Assembly: GCF_021018805.1 (NCBI RefSeq)
Contig: NW_026960614.1
Location: 496,001-560,000, forward strand
From: Prinia subflava
Lineage: Eukaryota; Chordata; Aves; Passeriformes; Cisticolidae
Direction: 5' to 3'
DNA: 64,000 nt
In this document: piece by piece, positions 56,292 to 64,000 of the stretch
How the letters are laid out: every line of letters starts with the position of its first letter
Numbering within the stretch: position 1 is the stretch's first letter
Translations under genes and position numbers: made by a program
The notes under the pieces: model-generated
The model's input: only the letters and a program-made list of their open reading frames with translations
Databases searched by the model: none
Told to the model about the DNA's origin: nothing

Positions 56292-56944
56292 TTGGTTCGG
56301 ACAAAATACACAAGGTTCCCCTGGATGCCTTTGGTCCGTTGGGTGATGGCATGAGTGCCTTCCTGATGGGGAGGTCCAGTGCCACCATTCAGGGTATCAT
56401 TGTGCACCTGGGGCTGATCGATGCCGATTTTTCAGGGCAGATTCACGCAATGGTCTCCACACCTACCCCCCCTCTGACTATCCCAAAAGGCACACGAATT
56501 GCTCAACTTGTTCCTTTTAAGTCTTCTGTTTCCAGGACGGAGGACCGGTCACGAGGTGACGGTGGTTTCGGCTCTACTGGGCCACCTCAAGTGCACTGGA
56601 CTGTTGCCCTGACCAAAGACCATCCTGAGATGGTGTGTATTGTGTCTATGGCTGGTGCAACGCCGCCGGAGATTCAACTTCCCGCCCTCCTGGACCCCGG
56701 GGCCGATGTTACGATTCTCTCCCTGGCAGCTTGGCCCCCACAGTGGCCTTTGAGCCTGGTGCAGACACCTGTGACGGGCATAGGAGGAACGACACAAAGC
56801 TACGTGAGCCAGAATCCCGTTATCGTTACCAACCCGGAGGGACAGACGGCCATGGTTTGGCCTCATGTTATGAACACTCCTAGGAACCTCTGGGGGAGGG
56901 ATGTTTTGGCCGCGTGGGGGGTGCGACTCAGCACGGATTTTTAA
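56148..56944 (+). pseudogene. E8 dUTPase-protease
   Basis: Open from the slippery site to a TAA at 56942. dUTPase: AGVDVCTAE, GRSSATIQGIIVHLG, GLIDADFSGQI, PKGTRIAQLVPF, all motifs recognisable, so the dUTP hydrolase part may be functional. Protease: the catalytic triplet reads DPGAD (56693-56707) where E2 has DTGAD, a Thr-to-Pro change expected to disrupt the active-site loop. Flap-side GIGGTTQSY and the C-terminal NLWGRDVLAAWG are normal. It overlaps the start of pol. Confidence 0.88.
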
Positions 56945-59673
56945 TGGGGGCCACTGTGATGAAGGGCGCAGAGTGTCCCACACCTCCTTTACGGTGGTTG
57001 GTGGACAAACCCATCTGGGAGAATCAGTGGCCCCTCTCTCATGACAAGCTAGTCGCCCTTCATGAACTTGTTCAGGAGCAGTTGGACCAGGGGCATCTGG
57101 AGCCATCTACCAGTCCCTGGAACACTCCTGTATTTTGCATTAAGAAGTCTGGGAAATGGAGGTTGCTACAAGACCTCCGAAAAATCAATGCCGTGATGGA
57201 AGGCATGGGGACATTGCAGGCGGGCATGCCATCGCCTACCATGCTTCCCGCGGACTGGCTGGTCCTCATTGTGGATCTGAAGGATTGTTTTTTTACGATC
57301 CCTCTGCATCGCAATGACAGACAAAAATTTGCATTCACGGTACCTGCAATAAATAATGCTGAACCTGCGCAGAGATATCAATGGAAGTTTCTGCCTCAAG
57401 GAATGCGAAATTCACCGGTATTATGCCAGCGGTACGTGGCCCATGCCTTGTCTGGAGTCCGCAAGCAGTTTCCTGATGCTCATGTCTATCATTATATGGA
57501 CAACATTTTGGTGGCTGCGCCCACCAAGGATGAGCTGCTGAGGATTCAGCCTCAGTTGCTGAATGCTCTGCATTCACATGGACTGCAGGTGGCTCCAGAA
57601 AAGGTACAACAGCAACCTCCCTGGAAATATTTGGGTGTCAAAATTCTGGAACGGACTATCCGTCACCAGGAGGTGCAGTTTGTGCAATCGGTAAAGACAC
57701 TGAATGATGCTCAGAAGCTGGTAGGTGTCATCACTTGGTTACGTCCTTACCTGGGACTGACCACTGCACAACTGTCTCCCTTGTTTGAATTGTTGAAAGG
57801 GGACACTGATTTGAAGTCACCTCGTGAATTGACCCCTGAGGCACAAAAAGTGCTGGAGGAGGTGCAGCAAACTGTTTCGGCCCGCCAGGTGTACCGTATT
57901 GAACCTTCCATTGATGTCACTGTGTTCATCACCACTCCTGATTTACATCCTACAGGTATCATTGGCCAATGGAACGATGATTGGACTGATCCTCTGCACA
58001 TCTTGGAATGGGTCTTCCTGCCTCATCAGCCGCACAAGACGGCAACTGCGTTGTTTGAATTGATTGCGCACTTGATAATCAAGTGCCGGCAACGCTGTTT
58101 GCAATTGATGGGTGCAGATCCCTCAAGAATCATACTCCCGGTTCAGAGGGAGGAATTTGATTGGAGCTATGCGAACAACGTTTCGCTGCAAAGTGCTCTA
58201 GAGGGTTTTTCAGGGCAGATCACTTATCATCTGCCCAGCCACAAGCTACTGCAAGTGGCAAAAAATACTCGAATTTCATTACGACCCAAAAACAGCCAAG
58301 AGCCAGTGCAAGGACCCACTGTCTTCACTGACGGTTCAGGGAAAACAGGAAAAGCCTGGAAGGATGGATCTGAGTGGCAGGTTTTGGAAGGCCATGAGGA
58401 TGGGTCAGCCCAATTGGTTGAACTGAGGCCTGCAGTCATGGCATTTGAAAAATTTTCCCAGGAACCTTTCAATTTGGTCACGGATTCTGCCTATGTGGCC
58501 GACATTGCACAGCGGTTGGGGTATTCAGTTTTGAAGGAGGTCAGTAATCCTGCCTTGTTTCATTTACTGAAGGCCCTGTGGTGTGCAATTCAGTCCAGGG
58601 TTCATCCCTATTATGTTCTGCATGTACGAAGCCACACTAATTTGCCAGGGTTTGTTGCGGAAGGTAACACAAGGGCTGACAAGTTGGCTAACCCAGCGTG
58701 GGTAGCTCCTCAGCCTGACACACTTGCGCAGGCCAAGGCATCGCATGGGTTTTTTCACCAAAATGCGCATACGCTGTAGAAGCAGTTCCAACTGACGGCC
58801 ACTGAGGCTCGTGAGATTGTCGAGTCATGCGACGACTGTCACGCTCTTGGTGCGCCATTGCCGGCAGGGGTTAACCCCAGGGGCCTTAAGGCCTTGGAGC
58901 TTTGGCAGACCGATGTCACCCAGGTCGCCGAGTTTGGCCGGCTCAAGTATGTGCATGTCACGGTGGACACATTCTCCTCTGCAATGTGGGCTTCGGCTCA
59001 CACTGGAGAGAAAACCCGCGATGTCATTGCCCACTGGAGGCAGGCCTTTGCCATTCTTGGCATACCTTCTGCGGTGAAAACCGACAATGGTCCTGCTTAT
59101 GCCTCTCAACAGGTACGGCTATTCCTACAGTTGTGGAGTGTGTCACACAACTTTGGCATCCCTCATTCTCCAACGGGACAAGCAATCGTAGAACGCGCTC
59201 ATGGTACACTCAAGCGTGTTCTTCAGAAACAAAAGCAGGGGATGCAGGGCGAAACCCCGCACAGTTGGTTGGCAAAGGCTTTGTACACCATCAACCACCT
59301 CACAGTGCCGCAGAGCTCAAATAACCCTGTGATTTTGAATCATCACCTCTCGTTGCAGGCTTCGGATGACGCGCATCAGCCTCGAGCAAAGGTTCGGGTC
59401 CGCAACTTAGTCACCAAGCAGTGGGAAGGTCCCTATGACCTGATAGCTATGGGGCGTGGGTATGCGTGTGTGTCCACAGATACTGGGGCACGTTGGGTAC
59501 CCTCAAAGTGTGTCCGTCCTGACCTGCGACCGCAGATGCAGAATTCGGCTAACAGGCGAGGTGGAGGCCGTGATCAACTTGAAGGTCACCAAGTGGATGA
59601 ATCCTCAAGTGATGACTCAGATGCTGATGATGCAAGTGGTCACTCTGATGATTCCTCCACAGAAAATGGTTGA
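56914..59673 (+). pseudogene. pol: E8 pol: RT, RNase H, integrase with acidic tail
   Basis: RT runs from WPLSHDKLV through [12 protein letters not shown] to the catalytic box, which reads YMDN (57493-57504) rather than YMDD, so the second metal-binding Asp is lost. RNase H has FTDGSG and VTDSAYV. A TAG at 58777-58779 stops the protein inside the integrase zinc domain, where E2 has CAG. After it integrase is open to the end: CDDCH, QTDVTQ, DNGPAYAS, VERAHGTLK and the C-terminal domain GRGYACVSTDTGARW. The protein ends in a Ser/Asp-rich tail (VDESSSDDSDADDASG and on), shared with E2. Start given at the first Met in frame; pol is normally reached by a second -1 shift from pro. Confidence 0.9.
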
Positions 59674-59752
59674 ATTTGTATATATGCCTTTTGTAAATTT
59701 GTTCATTTTTCTTTTTTCTGTTTTTCTTTTTGTAAAGTTAAAAAGGGTGAGA
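59674..59752 (+). promoter_or_regulatory. E8 3' untranslated stretch and polypurine tract
   Basis: T-rich stretch, then TTAAAAAGGGTGAGA directly before the TG of the 3' LTR. There is room for only about 80 bp between pol and LTR, confirming the absence of env. Confidence 0.8.
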
Positions 59753-60124
59753 TGTTGCCCTGGTTTTTCTGAGATTTTTTAAAGCCTTCTACTTGCTTGT
59801 AAGATGGAGTCAGTTCTTTAGCTACTGTTGCAATATTAAGGGTCAGTCTTTCACTTTCTCACGCTTTGGAACATAAACAACCTTTCTTGGTTTTGTTCAC
59901 TGTCCTTTGCTTACATATTTCCAGCCTGAAAACAATGTTGATTGACAGCTGGCATGGCCAGTGGGGTGAAGGGGTAGTAACCCCAAGAGCCAATGTGCTT
60001 CCAGACCCACAAAATTATAAAAGGAAAGAAATAAACAGGCTGGCTCTTTTTTTTTCTCGGTGGGGAGCAGCTTTCACTGAAGACCTCTGCCTCTGTGTGG
60101 CTGATTATTGCATTCCGGGCAACA
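59753..60124 (+). repeat. E8 3' LTR
   Basis: 372 bp, same ends as the 5' copy; the six differences I see are single substitutions with no indels. Confidence 0.95.
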
Positions 60125-60130
60125 GACATC

Positions 60131-60288
60131 AAGTGGACGAATCATCGAGTGATGACTCAGATGCAGACAACGCGAGTGATCACTCTGATGATTCCTCCAC
60201 AAGCGGTGATTGAACGTTGTTCATTTTTCCTTTTTACATTGTTCATTTTTCTTTTTTCTTTCTTTTTTTTAGCAGAAAAAGGGTGAGA
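60131..60288 (+). pseudogene. E2 integrase tail and polypurine tract
   Basis: Resumes E2 after E8: acidic tail VDESSSDDSDADNASDHS to a TGA (60211-60213), a T-rich stretch, then GCAGAAAAAGGGTGAGA before the 3' LTR remnant. The acidic tail is almost the same as in E8, showing it is a regular part of this integrase. Confidence 0.85.
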
Positions 60289-60355
60289 TTTCACCCAGTT
60301 CTTTTGAAGTTTTCCTAGCCTTCTGAACTGTTTACCTTCTTGGAGTCAGTTTCTC
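60289..60355 (+). repeat. E2 3' LTR remnant
   Basis: TTTCACCC to CAGTTTCTC, 67 bp, aligning with the first 67 bp of the LTR at 18128. Beyond this the sequences part, so the remaining LTR was deleted or replaced. Confidence 0.7.
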
Positions 60356-60866
60356 TTTCTGCTGCACTGAGATCTGGAGAGGTTTGGGGGTTTTTCACTT
60401 GTGGTGCCAGCTCTGAAACACTTACCCACATTTTTCTCTCAGGTATTAGTCAAGAAGGAATTTTTATATACTGAACTCCTTAAGGAAAAATTAGGAACTG
60501 ATTTGTATTCAAGAATGCTGTGTTTGGGAAAAAGAAGAAAAAGATGTTGACACTGAAGTATGTGGGTGCTTTTATCATTACAAAACAAAGTTGAAATTTC
60601 AAAGCCACAATTGGTTTCCTCATCAGCTATTTGCTTTGTACATCATGGCTTAAGAATTTGTCTTGGGATGCAGTATGTAACCAAAATTGTGTATTCTGTT
60701 TTCCATCTGTAGAAAACGGTTGGGGAGGTGTTTTTTCTTTATCTCTTGTATAACCCATTTCTCATAACTCCAGGGGGGAGGGGGCAGGTGCCTTCTGCTA
60801 ATGGGCCAAGTGTTAAAACTAGGTGGGGCAGTGTTCTGATCTCTTCCCTGACCCATTGTTGGGGTC
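60356..60866. other. Unassigned non-coding stretch
   Basis: About 510 bp between the truncated E2 LTR and E9. No frame, no repeat that I recognise. It may be host DNA or another decayed LTR. Confidence 0.4.
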
Positions 60867-61265
60867 TGTAATAGGATTTCTTAGAGAACATGGGCATGAC
60901 GTGTTACGGAATGAAGTTTGAGCTATCCCAAACTAGGCCTAGGGTTTGGGTCTGCTGGGCCTCAGTTTTGGGCCTGTGTGAAAGTAGATAAGCCTGTGGC
61001 GCAGTTAGAATTTAGGTTAAGGTGTGTGCATGCATGAGATAGGACAGTTAGAGTAGAATCAGAGTAGCTGCCTTAAACTGAGATTGTTTGCATTCTTTTT
61101 CATGCTGAATACCAATTAGAAAACACCTGCAACAGTAAACTATTTGAAACTGTATATAACCGGCCATTTTGGGAATAAAGAGGAGAACGTCAGATTTCAC
61201 CATATTGGTTGTGTTCTGCATTGCTCTGTTCAGCTTCCATATAGTTATTAGAGACCCTGGTTTCA
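60867..61265 (+). repeat. E9 5' LTR
   Basis: 399 bp, TGTAATAGG to CTGGTTTCA. TATA box CTGTATATAACC, signal GGAATAAAGA. Close to E6 apart from small indels (for instance near 61053) and scattered substitutions. Confidence 0.9.
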
Positions 61266-61267
61266 TG

Positions 61268-61285
61268 TGGCGCCCGGATCCAGGG
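61268..61285 (+). promoter_or_regulatory. E9 primer-binding site, tRNA-Lys-like
   Basis: TGGCGCCCGGATCCAGGG starts two bases after the LTR. It agrees with the Lys3-type site (TGGCGCCCGAACAGGG) in the first nine bases and then deviates. Confidence 0.65.
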
Positions 61286-61623
61286 ACTCTTTTGTTTGCT
61301 TAGATGCAGTTTGCTGAAATGCAGAATTTTATTACGCTTGAATGCAGATTTTATTTATTTTTTTTTTTGCTTAGATGCAGAGTTTTGACTTTTTATTTTT
61401 TCGTTTAAATACAGATTTTGCTTGAATGCATTGAAGTCTCTGTGCTTGTTTCTGCACTGTGAACGAAGCTCGGACTGAGTATCCGAACCAACCACAGAGC
61501 TGTGACGTGCTCACAGAGCTGGAAGCGTGACCTGTCTGGTTCCATCTGGAGGGAAACAGTGGAACGCACTGGAAGGGAGAGGTAAGCGGCTGTGGCGGGA
61601 AACAAAGGAATCGAATAAAAAAA

Positions 61624-63730
61624 ATGGAGAAGGAATTCCTCGCAGCAACGCAGCTTCTCACAAGTATTGTCTCTAAAAGAGGAGAAAAAGTAAAGGAAAC
61701 TGACATAGAACAATTAGCCCTATGCGCCAGAAAGAAAGGGAAGTTAAGCCAACCATCGCTTCTGTTTAGTGAAGCAGAATGAAAAGAAATAGGCGAGATA
61801 TTTTGGGATTTTGCAATTTCGCGAGGAAAGTAAATTAGCAACTGAGATGGGCGTGATTTGGAAAAAGGTTATAAATACCTTGCAAGTGTTTGCTGCTGAA
61901 CGAAAAGTGGCCCAAGCAGCAATCCAGGCACTGGAAGGGGCAGGGGCACCTGGGTCTGCAATGGGAGTGGCCGCCACTGAACCAAAAGAGCCGCAGAAAC
62001 CATCTAAAATTGCAAGGTTTTTCGATATTAGTTCCACACATCCCGTGAAAGGGAACTCGGCCCCGGTTTGCTCTTCGCTGCGAGACGTGGTAAATTCAGT
62101 AACAAGCCACGTGAGCTGAACACCGGAAGCTCCCCTGCCAGTGGTCGGAAAAATTGAGAGCAGACAGAAAGTGCCACAGCCACCAGGTTCTGGGGGTGTG
62201 GTGAAAGATGAGGAAACAGGCGGGACCGAAGGCTGAGCGGGGCCGGCACAAGAGATGCAACAGAGGGGCAGAGTTCAGGGCAGTGACGAGAGCGGGGCAG
62301 CACCAGGCAGACTGATGATGCAGGCGCACATGACCAAAAAAACCATGGCGACTTCCACCACCACTTCCATAAAACTGGACCTGGTGCGTCCCAACCCTGT
62401 CGTGCCGCCGCAGCCAGCAACAGTGCAGCCAGCCGCCCACACACAGCTAGATACGGCAGCCCACTGTCCCCTGCCTGATTCGGACTCAGAGGGCGATAGC
62501 CCTGAACCCTATTTTAACGGCACACTGCAGCCGCAGAAAAAATCACAGCGTTCAGATAAATTACAACAAATAATAAAGAAGTTTGCTGAACCGTCGAATC
62601 GCCAGAACCAACTTGAAAAGCAAGCAGCTGCGGCATCCCAAATTTCTCCACAAAAACTACAAAATTTGTCAGCTTTGTCCTTTCCACAACCTGACCAGGC
62701 ATTTTCGCCTGCTGTACAGCAGATGGCACTGCCAGCCACCCAACAAGATCCAATTCAGAAGCGCTGGGCGGGAGTTCTAAAGGATGCAGCTTTGGACAGT
62801 GATTTTAAAGTTGCCAATGCTATTGCTTGCCCAGTCATTATAGAACAAAATCAGGCTCAATGGGAGCCCCACGAATGGAAAGTGCTAAATGCAGCTAAGC
62901 AAACAGTCTCCATTTATGGCATTAGGTCTGAAGCAGCAAGGAACATAATACAGTATATTTTTACTGCTGATGTCCTTTGTCCAGCAGACTGTTCCAGCAT
63001 TGCATCTTTACTGTTAACACCCTCACAGTTTCTCATTTCTGAACGAGAGTAGAGACGTTTAGCCACAGAAGAGGCAAATAGTTATGGGCTCCAGCCACAT
63101 ATGCTGACAGGACAAGGAACATACGCTACAACCAATGTTCAACTCACTTTTCAAACTGAGATCCATCAGTTGTCCCAAGCTTTGGCTCACAAAGCTTTGC
63201 TCTTAGTCCCAGACATGAAAACACCTGCATCTTATGCTAACATTAAGCAAGGAGCAATGGAGCCATAGGGGCAATTCATTGATAGACTCTCGAAGGCCTT
63301 GAAAGATGCCCAAAATTTACCTAGGGAAGTGCAAGAACATCTGTTTTGTTTCCTTGCCTTTGGGAGTGCCAACTCATGTACCAGAACCATTTTAGCTTCT
63401 CTCCCTCAAGGTTGTGCAGTTGACGAAATGTTAGTAAGGTCTACCAGAGCTGAACAGAACAATCAAACAGCAGCATTCACAGTGGCGATGCAAAACGCGA
63501 TGCAGCAACAGGGACACATCATTGCAGCTGCGTTGACAGGAGGCAACGTCAACCATCCCAGCAATATCAGAAGACCAGCACCCAGCGCTTTTTGTTTTTG
63601 GTGTGGTGAGACAGGCCATTTCAGACGTGTCTGTCAAAAGACTGTATGATGTCACAAATGCAACATAGACACCCATGCCTCTGAAAATTGTCAGAAGCAG
63701 GGAAACTCAAAAGCCAGCATGCTAAGGCAG
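61624..63730 (+). pseudogene. gag: E9 gag
   Basis: Starts MEKEFLAATQLL (matrix) at 61624, TGA at 61780, frameshift near 61810. From there one frame runs on with stops at about 62117, 62235, 63050, 63266 and 63647. Capsid part: KRWAGVLKDAALDSDFKVA, then NIKQGAMEP and FIDRLSKALKDAQ around the homology region. Nucleocapsid: knuckles CFWCGETGHFRRVC and CHKCNIDTHASENC, both intact though separated by a stop. It would have been a typical betaretroviral Gag. Confidence 0.85.
63700..63706 (+). promoter_or_regulatory. E9 gag-pro slippery site
   Basis: G GGA AAC in gag phase (codons CAG GGA AAC TCA); the -1 frame stays open into the dUTPase start. Confidence 0.75.
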
Positions 63731-63897
63731 CACGCCAATACACAAATCAGTGCCTCGACCCAGAAGACCCTGAGAGTTGTTTCCTAGTTAAGAACAAGCC
63801 TGCCACATGGGGAAGCCTCGGCATGGATGTAACAACAGCAGAAGATATTACCTTACAAGATAAAGAAGTGACCCTGATTCCCACCAATGTGTATGGC
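63707..63897 (+). pseudogene. E9 dUTPase start, truncated
   Basis: The frame reads through ATWGSLGMDVTTAEDI to LIPTNVYG, the first dUTPase motifs, then meets foreign sequence at 63898 and stops at 63913. Confidence 0.75.
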
Positions 63898-64000
63898 TAT
63901 CACCGCGGGGCCTAACCAGAAAGTATATAAAGTATATATATAAAGTATATAAAAAAGAAAACAGAAAAAGAAAAATGAACAATTATGTTAAAGGAAAAAA
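63898..64000 (-). mobile_element. Beginning of another E1-like element, LTR mostly deleted
   Basis: 63898-63920 (TATCACCGCGGGGCCTAACC) matches the U5 end of the E1 LTR (TATCACCGTGGAGGCCCAAC). It is followed directly by 80 bp that match the E1 sequence just inside its 3' LTR (AAAGAAAACAGAAAAAG, AAAATGAACAATT). So an E1-family element in minus orientation entered E9 and then lost most of this LTR. It continues outside the window. Confidence 0.65.

Larger units (their letters stand above)
53080..60124 (+). mobile_element. E8: full-length env-less ERVK provirus
   Basis: 7,045 bp with two 372-bp LTRs that differ, by my count, at six sites, and a perfect 6-bp duplication GACATC (53074-53079, 60125-60130). 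It is inserted near the end of the integrase gene of its older relative E2. The order is LTR, Trp-like primer site, gag, dUTPase-protease, pol, purine tract, LTR, with no env between pol and the purine tract. Gene reading frames follow the betaretroviral gag / -1 pro / -1 pol pattern. Four disabling changes are visible in gag, pro and pol. Confidence 0.95.
18128..60355 (+). mobile_element. E2: ERVK provirus shattered by nested insertions
   Basis: An old provirus whose parts appear in order at 18128-20441, 27706-28046, 37149-37511, 37907-40075, 51672-53079 and 60131-60355. Each gap is filled by a later element with its own target duplication (E3 CTTA, E4 GCTT, E6 GGCAGT, CR1 with CTGCAAAG at both sides, E8 GACATC). 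Alignment by eye with E8 shows the gag and pol text continuing across every gap. It has no env between integrase and the 3' LTR. All genes carry stops or frameshifts. The 3' LTR is mostly lost, so no target duplication of E2 itself can be read. Confidence 0.9.
60867..63897 (+). mobile_element. E9: Lys-primed ERVK, 5' part
   Basis: LTR, primer site, gag and the beginning of dUTPase are present in order. The element is cut at 63898 by an E1-like sequence and may continue beyond the window. Gag has at least one frameshift and five stops. Its LTR family also supplied the solo LTR E6. Confidence 0.85.

Overview
The window looks like avian nuclear DNA, probably a songbird. Three things suggest this: CR1 LINE copies with the usual CR1 reverse transcriptase and 3' end, ERVL-, ERV1- and ERVK-type LTRs typical of bird genomes, and no host exon I can support. 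The density of young, mutually nested retroviral insertions is what one expects from a poorly recombining or heterochromatic region. A W chromosome is possible, but this is inference. I see no rRNA, tRNA gene or CRISPR array.

Layout. 1-8290 is mostly plain non-coding DNA with LTR-like sequence at the very start. 8291-11584 holds three solo LTRs. 11869-15896 is a complete, young, gag-only retrovirus on the minus strand (here called E1) with an intact 797-codon Gag. 15903-17952 holds a CR1 fragment split by an LTR, plus another solo LTR. From 18128 to about 60355 lies one old ERVK provirus (E2) blown apart by later insertions. These are an ERV1 element E3 (20442-27705), an ERV1-like element E4 (28047-37148) whose 3' LTR is itself split by the small ERVK derivative E5 (34230-36636), a solo LTR E6 (37512-37906), a CR1 LINE (about 40076-51671) that is itself split by the env-bearing ERVK E7 (42646-51224), and finally E8 (53080-60124), a near relative of E2 itself. 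Removing the insertions leaves E2 in order as LTR-PBS-gag-dUTPase/protease-RT-RNase H-integrase-LTR. At 60867 a Lys-primed ERVK (E9) begins, which is cut at 63898 by another E1-like element that runs off the window.

Target-site duplications that I could read: TGCTAC (E1), CTTA (E3), GCTT (E4), GGAGGG (E5), GGCAGT (E6), GACATC (E8), TCCATG (LTR at 17424) and GACAC (LTR at 9470). The 4-bp versus 6-bp sizes agree with ERV1 versus ERVK membership, and they fix the order of events.

How the parts relate. E1, E2 and E8 share Gag architecture (N-terminal helical domain, very GC-rich Pro/Ala linker, capsid, nucleocapsid) and the same purine tract next to the 3' LTR. E1 lacks pol and would depend on such relatives for enzymes. 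All ERVKs with a readable gag-pro junction carry the same slippery heptamer in the correct phase. No provirus here looks autonomous: E8 has a changed protease motif, a changed RT motif and a stop in integrase; E7 has frameshifts and stops; E2 is fragmented. The most striking signal is in E3. Its two LTRs are almost identical, yet its interior, including a captured CR1, shows dense strand-specific C-to-T change at CC dinucleotides, the pattern left by a DNA cytidine deaminase on retroviral minus-strand cDNA.
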